64,000 nt of DNA from Portunus trituberculatus (GCF_017591435.1 NC_059304.1:31692703-31756702); one strand, 5' to 3'. Positions 1 to 10,095 are shown, numbered from the stretch's first letter. Numbers and translations: made by a program. Notes: generated from the sequence alone by a model not told the origin.

Positions 1-1
1 C

Positions 2-540
2 AACTACGAGGTTCGGGAGATCTTAGACTGGGCAGAGGCTCATTCGGTGGGAATTTTGACTCAGTTTGTACGGGGCTTCAACAACGTGGTTGCCGACTGC
101 CTCAGCAGGCAACACCAGAATGATTCTGTCCACGGAGTGGACCCTTCACATGGACGTGTGCTGTCAACTGTGGCGGGTATGGGGCTACCCGACTGTCGAT
201 CTCTTTGCCACGTGTCTCAATTACAGGATCCCGAACATTGTCTCTCCTTTTCAGGATCCCGAAGCAATTGCCACGGATGCCTTTCTTTACAATTGGGACA
301 ACCAAGACCTGTATGCCTTCCCTCCTTTTCCTCTCATCAGGAAGGTGCTCAACAAACTTTGGGCTTCCAGCAACACCAGGCTCATCTTGATTGCACTGTT
401 CTGGCCCCAGAGAGAGAGAGAGGTTTCCAGACCTGTTGAAGGTGTCACGAGAGCCATCCCGATGCCTTTCGCTTCGGCGGGACCTCTTGACTCAGCCCCA
501 CTCCTCAGGTTCCACCGCGGTCTCCACGGGCTTCAGCTGA
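2..540 (+). pseudogene. DIRS-type retrotransposon, RNase H end of the polymerase (3' part)
   Basis: This is the C-terminal end of a DIRS reverse transcriptase/RNase H polyprotein, which copies element RNA into DNA. In frame 2 the segment ending ADCLSRQ (about 89-112) is the typical RNase H terminus of DIRS elements. Similarity then moves to frame 3, where GYPTVDLFATCLNYRIPN (about 183-236) and the following WDNQDLYAFPPFP stretch are characteristic of the region after RNase H. An AG-repeat tract near 410-422 shifts the frame again, to one reading FPDLL. The window edge cuts off the upstream part. The frame shifts suggest decay. The tyrosine recombinase of the same element follows at 542. Family assignment is by recognised motifs, not by alignment. 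Confidence 0.75.
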
Positions 541-541
541 C

Positions 542-1587
542 ATGGTGGAGACTGTTAAGCAATACGTGAAATACAGAGGCTTCTCTTCTAAGGTGGCGGA
601 GTTCTTGGCACATGATAAGAGGCCTTTTACTTCTGTAAACTATCAGCACAAGTGGAAGAGGTACAGGAAATGGTGCAAGGACAACGGGCATACTATTTCT
701 AACCCCACGGTCCAGAAAGTTGCAGATTTTCTTGTTTTTTTTTTGCATCAGGATTGTCATCTTTCCACCTCTGCTATCAAGGGCTACAAGGCCATGCTTA
801 ACAGTGTCCTGGCAATCAGAGGGTTGGACCTCAACAACAACCAGGTGCTGAGGCTTATTATCAGAGCCTGCTCTTCCCAGCCACAGAGGCCTAGCAGGAA
901 TCTTCGGCCTTCCTGGAACTTGGATATCGTTCTTCACCTCCTAACCAAGGCTCTTTTTGAATCTCTGCAGCTCTTGTCTATCAGAGACCTGACTAGAAAA
1001 TCTCTTTTTCTGCTTGCTCTTGCTATAGCATGGAGGGTAGGAGAGATCCAAGCACTCTCTCACAAGACGAGCTGGCAGGGACAGGATCTGCTGGTCTCTT
1101 ATCTTCCTGAATTTATTGCTAAGGTGGATACAGACGCCCACAGTACTCCTCGGGAGTTTCGTATTAAGAGCCTTGCCACCACCATGGGTTCTGAGGATGT
1201 GGAGAGACTCCTATGTCCCGTTCAGGCGTTTCGTCACTACCTGCACAGGACGGCTTCGCTTACAAGACCCCGCAACCTCTTGCTGTTAAATGTCCTTTCA
1301 GACCTATGTCCAAAGCAGCAATTTCCTTCTTCCTATGGGACACCATCAAATCGGCCCACGCTTCCTTCCCTGACTCTTTCTGCCACCAGCTTAAGGTCCA
1401 TGCCCATGACATCCGTGGCATTGCTACCTCTATGCTCCTGTGGAAGAACTGCTCTGTTCCCACTATCTTGAGGGCGGCCTGCTGGAGGACACCTTCGGTC
1501 TTCGCTGACCATTATCTCCGGGAAATAGTTAGAGGAGGGGGATATCTTCGCCTTGGGTCCTGTGGTCGCTGCTGGACATGTGGTTGA
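542..1587 (+). pseudogene. DIRS-type tyrosine recombinase
   Basis: Tyrosine recombinases of DIRS elements integrate a circular DNA intermediate without making target-site duplications. The open frame from the ATG at 542 has an N-terminal SAM-like core-binding region (VKQYVKYRGFSSKVAEFL). The catalytic domain follows, with the first conserved Arg in AWRVGEIQAL (about 1028-1057). A one-base frameshift near 1275-1310 moves the rest to frame 1. That frame carries the H-x-x-R box HDIRG (His codon 1405-1407, Arg 1414-1416) and the candidate nucleophile Tyr in FADHYLRE (Tyr codon 1513-1515). All four signature residues are therefore visible but split between two frames. It sits directly after the RNase H end, as expected for DIRS order. 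Products from the annotated start would lack the catalytic Tyr. Confidence 0.82.
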
Positions 1588-2290
1588 CTAGCTCCTTAGC
1601 CTGGCCATGCACAGACCTTGGAAGTCTGCTCAAGGTTGCTCTTCTTGGCGACTTGTTTGTACAGTCCTGGTACCTTCAGACAGGGTAGAGTGTCAGTAGC
1701 CGGGATGGGGTTCTCGCCTCTGCTCCCCCCTCCAGTCATAGGCATATGCACGCTCCTAGGATACTCACCACTAGTCACCTAGGGCTCTAATTCTTGAGGC
1801 ACATGGGTCAAGGAGTGCTCTCATGCACCTGGTTGCATTCTCCAGCACCCTCTTCTCCACGTCAACCTCTACCACTGGTTAGTGTCTCTACAAGGGACAG
1901 TTATTTCACCCTTTATGCTTTTCTCTTCCTGTCGACTTGCACCTCCTTAAATGTTGGAGTCTGCTAGTTTTTTGTATGAAAAAAAAAAGTGTGTGATAGA
2001 AATGTAATTTTTAATGGTAAAATTAATTTCTTCACTTTCCTGTTTTTCATAGAAAAACAGGTGCTCTCCCTTCCTCACCCAGTCTGTTTCAATGCTCATG
2101 AAAATTAACTGAGGGGCAGCGCAGCAGATCCCATCGGCAGTGCCGGGCACCGTGCTAGCAGGCGTAGTGCCAGGTGGAAATTTTTGTAATTTCAGCGGAC
2201 GAAAGTGAGACAGTGGAACTGCTAGTTTTTTGTATCTAAAACAGGTAAGTGAAGAAATTAATTTAACCATTAAAAATTACATTCTTATGT
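1588..2290 (+). mobile_element. DIRS 3' noncoding region with inverted and direct repeats
   Basis: No coding signal follows the recombinase. Two structured repeats are visible. An inverted pair of about 47 bases lies at 2001-2047 and 2238-2284 with few mismatches. A 17-base direct repeat lies just outside each arm, at 1961-1977 and 2219-2235. Inverted terminal repeats and an internal complementary region are the known hallmark of DIRS termini and are used in circularisation. I infer that this is the right end of the element, but the left end is outside the window, so terminal status is not proven. Confidence 0.55.
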
Positions 2291-2923
2291 AGAATACCAG
2301 AAAATAAAGCAGAGATGAGATTGCCCACAGACGATGCGGAGACTCACGGTGATTCGGCCACTTCTTTTTGTGACCCTTTTAGCTTGGCGTGTTGTCTTTC
2401 ACCATGATATTAAATTTGTTTCCACTCCTCTATTACCTGCTATAATGGATATCATATCTTAGTATTCATATATGCTCATGCCATGAGGATAACCTTGACT
2501 CCATGGCAGTGAGTGATAGTGAATTAGTAATGAAATACTGCAGTATTTCATTACTAATTCACTATATGAATACTAAGATATGATATCCACTATGTTATGT
2601 TAACTGGACCCTCCTTTTAGATTTTTTTGTTTTTTCTCTACTTTCCTCTTAACAGGGCCTGGCAACCAGCGGGATTTTTTTTTTCCAACACTTTGTTTTC
2701 CCTTGGCCAGTGCCCTTGTAATGTAAAAAAAAAAAAAAAAAAAAAAATATGAATACCAAGATATGATATCCATAATACCAGGCAATAGAGGAGTGGAAAC
2801 ATAAATTTTGTGGTGAAAGACAACATGCAGGCTAAAAGGGTCACAAAAAGAAGAGGCCGAGTCACCGTGAGCCTCCGCTTCGTCTGTGAGCGATCTTGTC
2901 TCTGCTTTATTTTTTGGTATTCC
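2291..2923. repeat. Foldback (inverted-repeat) element, copy 1
   Basis: The sequence at 2291-2472 is a reverse-complement match, estimated by eye at 85-90%, to 2747-2923. The outer ends both read as a GGTATTC motif beside a TTTATTTT stretch. The inner part contains a perfect 50-bp palindrome at 2516-2565, followed by a T-rich spacer and a long A run (about 2724-2746). A third copy of the arm lies at 43218-43570. There is no convincing open frame. The structure fits a foldback or MITE-like nonautonomous DNA element, or a head-to-head pair of one. Confidence 0.65.
2516..2565. repeat. Perfect 50-bp palindrome
   Basis: The two 25-base arms meet at 2540/2541 with no spacer and no mismatch. A related imperfect palindrome occurs at the matching place in the copy at 43205-43250. 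It probably marks the junction of two head-to-head copies of the same repeat. Confidence 0.8.
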
Positions 2924-3339
2924 TTGTTAGATTTCACTCTATGTATTAAAAAACAATCCTTTCTTGGGGGCAAGGTTTGTAAAAAGCAAATAGAAATGTT
3001 GTTTTGTGAACATAAATGCATATATAAAAGACAGTAACACCACCTCTAGAGGTGGTGTTCCCAGCAACCTCAGAGCAACCTGATAGCAACCTTGTCACCA
3101 TCCCTCCAAGCATTCATGGATGCCATTTCGCGACTGGAGGTTGCTCTGACGTTGTTAAAGGATCTAGGAGCGCTAGAGACAGAGGCAGGGAGCCAGCCAA
3201 TCACAGCGCAGCTGCTATGTTTGGCCCCTCACCCGGCAAATTCAAACCCAGAAAATTCGCGAAAACAGATGTGGTTGTACATTATGCGGACTTTTTGGTC
3301 TAACTTTTTATAGCGTGTTAAATCGGAAATTCATTAGAC
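2924..3339. other. Unassigned stretch
   Basis: Up to about 3025 the sequence continues to match the copy near 43470-43565, so the repeat extends past the inverted part. After that I see only a short palindrome around 3040-3057 (CACCTCTAGAGGTG core) and AT-rich sequence with repeated CATTAACC/CATTAAACC words. Two overlapping open frames at 3052-3313 show no domain and are probably chance. Confidence 0.4.
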
Positions 3340-3527
3340 GAACGTTCATTAACCATTCATTAACCGTTCATTAAACTTTTCACTGTACAATGATGCACTC
3401 TCGCTTTGCTTACTATCAATGGAAATTCAAGTCAGGGGTTAAACTTGTTATAATCGGTTCACTTAACGAAGTTTCGCTTAACGAAGTGTTTTCTAGGAAC
3501 GTAACCCCTTCGTTAATTGGGGATTGC

Positions 3528-3532
<5 letters not shown>
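3340..3532 (+). mobile_element. Tigger-A 3' end fragment
   Basis: This stretch matches the 3' ends of the elements at 11428-12314 and 12421-13320. Shared words are ATGATGCACTCTCGCTTTG and the CGGTTC.CTTAACGAAG motif. It ends in a TIR reading CCTTCGTTAATTGGGGATTGCCTG-like sequence directly against a (TA)n tract. Only the last ~190 bp remain and no transposase is present. Confidence 0.6.

Positions 3533-3603
<71 letters not shown>
3533..3603. repeat. (TA)n microsatellite
   Basis: This is an uninterrupted TA tract of about 70 bases. It starts immediately at the Tigger TIR end and stops shortly before the Penelope-like fragment. The YIYIYI open frame crossing it is an artefact of the repeat. Confidence 0.95.
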
Positions 3604-3605
<2 letters not shown>

Positions 3606-3636
3606 CTATACGGGTTTGGGCTTAAATTTTGAGTAA

Positions 3637-4350
3637 TTTGTCCCTTTCCTTTTCAAGATAAATTCCATCAAAACGTTACTACATAGAGCATACAATATTT
3701 GTAGTACTTGGCCCTTGTTCCATAATGAACTTGAAAGACTAAGACATTACTTTCATATTAATGGTTATCCCAAAGACCTAGTAGAGAAACAAATTAAGAA
3801 GTTTATCAGCAATAAATTTGTTACTGACAATTTTGTGGAGGATAAAACCAAAGAAGTTAGATACATTACATTACCCTTCTTAGGAAAATTTAGTTACCAT
3901 TTACGCAATACAATGTCTCATTTACTCAAGAAACATGTTCCGAGTGTTGATTTTAGATTTATTTTTGTTAATAAAAATACCATAGGTTCTCTATTTAAAT
4001 TTAAAGATGCTATTCCTCCTCCTTTGTGCTCAAAAATTGTATGTTGTTTTAGATGTCCGGACTGTATGTCACGGTATATTGGTTCCAGCTGTCGGAACCT
4101 AAAAATTCAAATTTCTGAGCACTTGGGAGTATCATATAGAACAAATGCTCGTATCACTGAGCCTAGTTTCTCAAATATAAGAGAACACGCATTATAATGT
4201 AATCATGCATTTACTGATCAGGACTTCAACATAAAGTATAGGGCATATTGTAACTCAGACCTTAGGATAGCGGAATCTTTATTTATTGTAAAAGAGAAGC
4301 CAGAGTTAAATGGTACAGAAATAGCTACCAAATTATTAATTTTCTCTTAA
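3637..4350 (+). pseudogene. Penelope-like element, 3' end of polymerase with GIY-YIG endonuclease
   Basis: Penelope-like elements encode one protein with a reverse transcriptase followed by a GIY-YIG endonuclease. The reading starts in frame near 3643 (LLHRAYNICSTWPLFHNEL), which is the conserved end of the RT. A linker follows (YITLPFLGKFSYHL). The endonuclease is recognisable from the Cys-rich segment CCFRCPDCMSRYIGSSCRNL (about 4042-4101), with YIGSS as the family motif. A stop at 4195-4197 interrupts the frame, after which the same frame continues (CNHAFTDQDFNIKYRAYC) to a final stop near 4350. The 5' RT palm is missing, so the copy is 5' truncated and inactive as it stands. Family identification is confident, lineage within the family is not. 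Confidence 0.8.
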
Positions 4351-4825
4351 TATTTTCGAACTTGGTGAGATAGTGTCATTATGGCATAGTTAGGAGTCGT
4401 AGGTTCATATACGTGTACTTTGTTTCAACCAATCAGCATTGAGTATTTCGTTCAGTAAATTATTTATGTAATAGACTAACTGTTGTACATCATACCTTTA
4501 AATTTTCTCTTTTTTTTGCATTAGCTATGACAGATTAGAATTTTGTACTATATTTTGTATTGGATAAGAAATTCTTAGTGAACCAATCAGATTTTGCCAT
4601 CTAGTGAGTAGGAGCCTATAAATACTGGTAAGCCAGTCTCCCTCCCCACTTACCTGTTGAAGGAACAAGTAGCAGGACCACTGTCTGGTCATTTTTTTTA
4701 ATGTTTTACGTGTGGTTTTACAGTGGCTTTTTGTACCTGAAGATGGGATATGTACTTTCCCAAAACATTGTGAAGTGGATATAATGAAGATAACCGTCCT
4801 TTTGTTGGTCTTTTCTCTCCTGTAC

Positions 4826-4830
<5 letters not shown>
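4351..4830 (+). mobile_element. Penelope-like element 3' untranslated/terminal region
   Basis: This AT-rich noncoding sequence follows the endonuclease stop. It contains CAACCAATCAGCATTGAG and AACCAATCAGA, two CCAAT-box-like words, near 4427 and 4574. A TATAAATA box lies near 4616-4623. It ends with a hammerhead-like motif before the (TA)n tract. Penelope-like elements often carry hammerhead motifs and promoter-like sequence in terminal repeats, so this may be the partial terminal repeat of the same element. Confidence 0.45.
4737..4766 (+). ncRNA. Degenerate hammerhead-ribozyme-like core
   Basis: The core word CTGAAGA (4737-4743) fits the hammerhead consensus CUGANGA. It is followed by a short stem, GGGA at 4745-4748 pairing with TCCC at 4758-4761, and then AAAAC (4762-4766) where GAAAC is expected. 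The G12 position is therefore A, which should impair catalysis. Penelope-like retroelements are known to carry hammerhead motifs, and the context is right. I did not establish stems I and III, so this is a candidate only. Confidence 0.4.

Positions 4831-4918
<88 letters not shown>
4831..4918. repeat. (TA)n microsatellite
   Basis: This near-perfect TA tract of about 85 bases separates the Penelope-like end from a possible splice acceptor at 4931-4932. Confidence 0.95.
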
Positions 4919-4932
4919 CAAACTTTTTTCAG

Positions 4933-5077
4933 AACAGGATCATAAATGGTAATGGAAGCTTGTGATTTTCGTACAATGAAGATTCAGCAGAAGACCTACT
5001 TCCTACTGGGATGTGCATTGTTCCTCTTGATGGTCTACTGGTCTTCCCCTTATGAGACTCATCATGCTTCTCTTAAA
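4933..5077 (+). CDS. Candidate host coding exon with N-terminal signal anchor
   Basis: A polypyrimidine tract ending in TTTTTTCAG precedes 4933. The first ATG is at 4946-4948, with further in-frame ATGs at 4952 and 4976. The open frame runs to 5077, where AAA|GTAATT is a plausible donor, giving 44 residues ending at phase 0. Residues 11-17 are basic and polar (MKIQQKT). Residues 18-32 are strongly hydrophobic (YFLLGCALFLLMVYW), followed by SSPYETHH. This is the layout of a type II membrane protein such as a Golgi glycosyltransferase or sulfotransferase, but the family cannot be named from this exon. If unspliced, the frame stops near 5125. The next acceptor-like site (CTTTTTTCAG, ending 5251) would give only NKSY before a stop. 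It matches no transposon nearby, so it is the best host-gene candidate here. Low complexity and chance remain possible. Confidence 0.4.
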
Positions 5078-5348
5078 GTAATTTCTTTACTTTTTTTAGT
5101 TAGTGTTAATTGTTGTAAGGTGTAAATATGCACTTTGTTAAAGAAAGGTAGATATTTTGCAGCTGAGAACCATTCTTTTTTATTTTCTACTCATGATTTA
5201 ATATTTTAATGACTGACCTATAATTTTCATTACATTGTTTTCTTTTTTCAGAATAAAAGCTATTGATGTGTGAAAATATTCCAGGTCTGGTTTACTTTAA
5301 ATTACAAAAGGTTTTCTATAATTTTTTTAGTGTTACCATTTTAATGTA
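5078..5348 (+). other. Possible intron sequence, nothing else seen
   Basis: This AT-rich sequence follows the putative donor. A second acceptor-like pyrimidine tract ends at 5251 and is followed by AATAAA. No repeat copy or domain was recognised. Confidence 0.3.
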
Positions 5349-5764
5349 CAGGTATCCCTCACTATTCGATAGTTCGTTACCTTACATGCCGGACTACAAG
5401 ACGACTCCGTGTATAAGACATCCCTCTATTTTTTAAAGAAAAAATTTAGGTTTCAAGCTCTTACTGGTGTATAAGATGACCGCCTTTAATGGTGAAGGGA
5501 GCCGCTGCTCACATGATTGGCTGAAGGGCCATTCCTTTATCACTGCTATTGGCAGTTTCAAAATAAAGCCACCCTTTATTTATTAATCCAACAGTTCATT
5601 AACTCAGACACAAGTACCTAAAGATATAAATATAAGGACTTATAGGAAATAAAAATCAGTATTTTTATTGCTTATATTTAACAATATAGTGGAGACTCAA
5701 TACTCGAACTTAGTTCCTTCCAAGTTGCTGTTCGAGTATCAAAAAGTTTGACTATCGATACCTG
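5349..5764. mobile_element. Short TIR element (possible MITE)
   Basis: The left end, after TA at 5347-5348, begins CAGGTATCCCTCACTATTCG. The right end reads CTATCGATACCTG followed by TA. The shared CAGGTATC and CGATAG words suggest a short terminal inverted repeat with TA duplication, as in Tc1/mariner/pogo MITEs. The interior has a CGGACTACAAGACGACTC segment and, near 5690, a second TIR-like start (GTGGAGACTCAATACTCGAAC), so the stretch is probably composite. It has no coding capacity. Confidence 0.35.
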
Positions 5765-5822
5765 TAAATCAGGTAATTAGTTATAATCTTAGCAAAACCA
5801 AGTTTGTAAAAATTTCAATATA

Positions 5823-6531
5823 CAGGTAACTCAATTTATGCATATTTGATTTACACGTTTTTGTTATAATGCGGCCAAAAAAATATTATAGTTAATTTAA
5901 TTTGTACGATCATTTTGCTTATACGCAATTTAGCCCAACCGCATTTTCAAACTGAGTGCCAGATGCAATTTCAAACTGTGCGCCAGAGAGTTCCGCAGCT
6001 GGCCGATAGGTGGGAGCTCAGCTCTTCTCATGCCTCATTTGCAGTATGCCAGCACTGAGTACAGACGGAATATCTTCATTCTACCTGTAATTCACCAAAG
6101 TAGCCCCAAAATATCCTTCATCTTCTTCTGCATGTTGGGTTATTTTTGATTAGTGGATTTTTGATAAAATGGTAAAGCTCAGAGAAAGATGGTGACTGAC
6201 TGTAGTGTGAGTAGTAAAGGCAGTGACACAGTGAGTGTTGTGCTTATGTATTCTTTGTTTTGTTGTTTTCTATTGTTATTTTTTGCTTTCTCTTATTATT
6301 TCTTGTTTTTCCCTTTGCTTTAAATACACTTCTAGTATTTAGAATGGTAGATAATAAAAACACGTTAATTTAGCCAAATGAAAGAGTATTTTGTACAAAT
6401 TTTTTTGGACCACATCCCACATCCTCCCTATTATCTATTGTTTCTTATGAGAATTACATGTTTGTTTTGCGCGAATTTTGATATACGTGATGCCTCTTGA
6501 AATGCATCTATCGCATAAATCGAGTTACCTG
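5823..6531. mobile_element. Pogo/Tigger-type MITE, copy J1
   Basis: It is flanked by TA on both sides. The left end reads CAGGTAACTCAATTTATGC and the right end is its imperfect inverse (GCATAAATCGAGTTACCTG), so TIR and TA duplication support a Tc1/mariner-superfamily element of 709 bp. A second, inverted and truncated copy lies at 28492-28900. The interior holds no transposase domain. It is a nonautonomous element that would need a transposase supplied elsewhere. Confidence 0.7.
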
Positions 6532-6540
6532 TATATATAT

Positions 6541-6966
6541 TTACTTCTACTTATCAAGATTCTATTAATTTGAGATTATAGCATCATTCCTCATTCCAAT
6601 TAACAAGAAATTTGATTTTATTATAAATGTGTTGATTAGAAGCCATAGATCTTAATTTGACTAGAAACTGACGCTAGAGGAAAATGGTGTGTTTTGTCTG
6701 ACGCAAGACAACGGAAAGAGTTGACAGAACAGTTAAAAACGACAGAAAAAGTGCTGGTGTGATGCCACCTTAAGTGGTGGTGCGATGTTCGTACATTCCT
6801 GCCATGCTGGAATGGCGAAGAATGCTGCAAACTCACCGAACAGCGCCGCCATTACTTGAGTTGTTGAGCGGGAGGGCATGGAAGTAAATGCTGCTACCTA
6901 GCGGCACTGAGGGATCGCTTGCACGGTAGGTTTGAGTACGCTTAGGGGCAGCTCTGGATAGTAGCG
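6541..6966. repeat. Dispersed repeat R, copy 1
   Basis: This copy shares long blocks with 7024-7194 and 18405-18710: an opening TTGAGATTATAGCATCATTC, a middle AACGGAAAGAGTTGACAGAAC, and an end GGGGCAGCTC.GGATAGTAGC. The copy at 7024 leads directly into a Tigger-like DNA-binding domain. Repeat R is therefore probably a deletion derivative of such an element, but no clear TIRs were found. A GCCACCTTAAGTGGTGG palindrome lies near 6764-6781. Confidence 0.5.
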
Positions 6967-7023
6967 AATTCCAGATTGTGGCAATGTGGATATGCGGGCG
7001 ATTATTGTATATACAAATATATT

Positions 7024-7194
7024 TACATGTACTTATCAAGATTCTATTGATTTGAGATTATGGCATCATTCCAACTAACAAGAAAATTTATTTTGTTATA
7101 AATGTCTTAATTAAGAACTATAGAACTTAATTTGACTAAAAATTGATGCTAGAGGAAAACAGTGCATTTTGTCTGACACAAGACAACGAAAAGC
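7024..7194 (+). repeat. Dispersed repeat R, copy 2 (5' part)
   Basis: This part matches repeat R copy 1 from its start to the TCTGACACAAGACAACG word. It then runs into coding sequence for a helix-turn-helix domain, which shows what the full-length parent of repeat R carried. Confidence 0.5.
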
Positions 7195-7366
7195 CACCTC
7201 CAGCCCCAGCCCTAAGAAGCACAATTTCCTACCTTTCAAAGATAAGCTTAAGCTTACAAAAAAGTGCGAGGCAGGTATAGCTCACAGTGTTGTTGCAGCG
7301 CAAATGAGTGTCCCTAGATCAACAGTATCAACAATTTGGAAGAACAGGGACAAGTACCACGTGACT
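7169..7366 (+). pseudogene. Pogo/Tigger-type transposase, N-terminal DNA-binding fragment
   Basis: The frame has no ATG at the start of similarity. It reads SPSPKKHNFLPFKDKLKLTK and continues through CEAGIAHSVVAAQMSVPRST and VSTIWKNRDKY. This is the CENP-B-N/PSQ-like helix-turn-helix that binds the TIRs in pogo and Tigger transposases. Similarity stops after about 60 residues and the frame closes near 7426 without a second HTH or DDE catalytic domain. It cannot encode an active transposase. Confidence 0.65.
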
Positions 7367-7426
7367 GCTGCAAGTGTTTTTATTTCAAAAAATGTACTGT
7401 ACACCACCCTAATGTGTTTAATATAA

Positions 7427-7778
7427 AAGTTAGATTTAAATGAAGCCTTTAATAGTACTGATTTAGTCTAAGTTAGTGTTTTTTAGAGGTTAAAGTGATG
7501 TTTTGGGGGGGTCTAGGCTGGAGGTTGGTCCCTATCCCCCTAATTCTTAAGTATCTTATGGGAAAAATTGTTTCACAGTTTGAATAAACGCTGATTTGAC
7601 CGACAGATCGGGTGGCGGGGATTCCCGCCCGGGCGACAGAGTCTGGGTGGCGGGGATTCCTGCTTTGGCTATTTTTGTGGCTAGTTGGGCGATTATCGCC
7701 GCGAATTTGCTACCCTGCCTTAGATCTCGCCCCATACACTTGACACACTGCATACTCAGTACCTCCCGCGTCACCATC
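7427..7778. other. 5' flank of the piggyBac gene
   Basis: There is no domain here. A GC-rich stretch contains two copies of GGGTGGCGGGGATTCC, near 7610 and 7645. An open frame that starts upstream at 7596 with a non-ATG codon continues into the transposase N terminus, but the natural start is more likely the ATG at 7779. The TTAA-flanked terminal repeat could not be located with confidence. Confidence 0.35.
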
Positions 7779-10070
7779 ATGGATAGACGTGAAAAGAAAG
7801 AAAACCTCGCGTTCGTTTCGCTGTCCGCTTCTGCCCCGCCTGCCATCCCCCACGATGCCTGTCCGTCTACCTCAACCCCTCGCGCTTCCTCGCGACCTAT
7901 AAGAGGTAATATTAGGTTATCTGACTCTGCCATAGATCAAGAGTTAGATGTCACTGTGTCCCCACTTTCCAGTGATGCCGAGGTGAGTGATGACGACGCA
8001 TCACAGACAGAGTACGTCATGAGTGATGATGGCAGCGAAGTTTCTGTCTATGTACCTTTTGCGTCTGCAGCATCATCATCTCATATTGACGCTACTGCAG
8101 CCCCAGACATCACAATCCTCTCCACATGTGAAGGGAGGCAGGAGGAGGAGGAGGGTGTGCTGGGCTTATCGCCAATACTGGCCCCGGCGTACTGTACAAA
8201 CACAGCTGCTACCACAAGCACAGCTGCACGCCCACGCCCAAGTGATTTAGCCACGCCCTTGCCCCCAGCTAGCAGAAGAAGGTTAACCTTTCCTTCTCCA
8301 TCATCACCATCATCATCATCAAGTGATGATTCTCCTCCTCCTATACGTGGTTCTGGTAGGGAGAGAGACGAGGAGAAAGAAGAGGTAGAGGGGTAAGGCG
8401 CGGTGCTAAACAAACACCCCTTATCTCGTCTGACTCAGACTCGCCTCCTACACCACCATCTGCCTCCCAACAACTACCACAGCAACAGGCTTCACCACCT
8501 CCACTACCACATCAAGGACAAGCTGATACGTTTGTGTGGAGGGATTGTGATGATTTTGAGCCTGATGTACCTGTTTTTGATGATGCAAATGCAGGTATAC
8601 AGGCTGAATTCCCCTGTTCTCCCACGTCAAAAGCAATGAATTTTTTTACTGCTTTCTTTGACGTGGGTTTGATGAGCTTGCTTGTCAAAGAAACTAATGA
8701 GTTCAGGGAATTCTCCATCAACTTTGGGAATAGATCAGTGAGAGAAGAGGCCAAAATGCTTGAATGGACTGCTGTGACTATTCCCGAGTTGTATGTGTGG
8801 TTCGCACTGACGATGTTGATGCCACACGTCAGGAAACATCGACTGAAGGATTATTGGAGTAAGGACTACCTCCTCACTACACCTGTCTTTGGGAGGCATA
8901 TGTCGAGGGACAGGTATTTTGATATCCTGTCATACCTGCACTTCTCAACAAGTATTGGCCCTCAACCCAATGATAGGCTATATAAAATACGTCCTATTTT
9001 GTCCATGCTCCTTGAAAAGATCCGGATGTTTTTTCTACCATTCCAAAAAGTTTTAGTCGACGAGTCTCTCGTTCTCTTTAGGGGCGACTGTCTTTCATCC
9101 AGTATATCCCGTCAAAGAGACATAGGTTTGGCATCAAATTCTTTGTCATCTGCGACTGTAAGACTGGGTATGTGCTGGATTTTGTTGTGTATACTGGTAC
9201 AGATGTGGACGTAGCCAGCAATGACCCCATGGATTTTCTGGGGCAGTTGTCAAGCGGCTAATGGACCACTACTTCAAGAAGAAGCACATTCTGTACACAG
9301 ATAATTATTACACATCTCCAGCACTAAGCAAGTTCCTCCTGGAGAACGATACTGGATCCTGCGGAACTGTTCGTGCCAATAGGAAAGGATGGCCAGCTTT
9401 CCCTACAAACACGGTGAAAGGAGACTGCCTCAAGAAGAAGAGTGGGAACATGCTGGCTATTCATTGGCATGATAAGAGAGTTGTCAAGCTCCTCACGACT
9501 GTCAATAAGGGGGAGCTGCAGGATTCAGGCAAAGTCGACCACAGGACAGGCCTCCCCAAACTCAAGCCTGATGCTGTGGTTGACTACAACACAAATATGC
9601 GGCTCGTCGACAAGTCAGACATGATGATCAGCTCGATCGATTGCCTGCGGAAAAGCCTCAAGTGGTATAAAAAGGCTTTCTTCCACTTGGTTGACATAAC
9701 AGTGTTGAACTCCTTCATCCTCTACCAGCAACTGCACGAAGGCTCACACTTGTCACTCAGAGAGTTTGAGCTCCTTGTTTGTCGCCAGCTGTTGGAGGAG
9801 TACAGCACTGTGCAACCACAAGTTGGCGGGCAAGCAATGACGGGGAGACCAGACAAGTTTCAGGCACGTGACTGGGTGAGCCGCCACTACCTGTCACACC
9901 TGCCCAACCTGCCCTCAGGTAGACCTGGCTCCCGTCGTTGTCATGTCTGTGCGCACACGACACGTCGTCCTGCACGAAGGAAGGAAACTCGCTTCTGGTG
10001 CAAAGAGTGTCATGTGCCACTGTGCCCTACAGAGTGCTTCAGAGACTACCATAGCCTTGACAATTTATAG
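7779..10070 (+). pseudogene. PiggyBac-type transposase (broken by frameshifts)
   Basis: PiggyBac transposases cut and paste at TTAA sites. The N-terminal part (ATG 7779, MDRREKKENL) is acidic and Ser/Asp/Pro-rich, as is usual. A shift near 8388 moves to frame 2 and the core DDD domain begins (LKDYWSKDYLLTTPVFG). The first catalytic Asp is in LVDES (codon 9059-9061). A one-base loss in a G run near 9083 moves to frame 1 (LSFIQYIPSKRHRFGIKFF), and another near 9240 to frame 3. The second Asp is in YTDNYYTS (9300-9302) and the third in LVDKSD (9609-9611). The Cys-rich RING/PHD-like C-terminal domain (CHVCAHT...WCKECHVPLC) ends near 10050. All catalytic residues remain and only about three indels break the frame, so the copy is young or the assembly has errors. 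Expected length is about 700 residues. Confidence 0.85.
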
Positions 10071-10095
10071 ACAGAAGCACGGAGTGTTGGGAGAC

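Noticed and set aside
3052..3313. Two overlapping frames of 73-83 codons
   Set aside because: There is no domain, no conserved copy and no splice or start support. They probably occur by chance.
3390..3632. Open frame with a long YIYIYI stretch (also at 4712, 12185, 14871, 15418, 28180, 48462, 52762)
   Set aside because: The frames are created by (TA)n tracts that have no stop in one phase. There is no domain.
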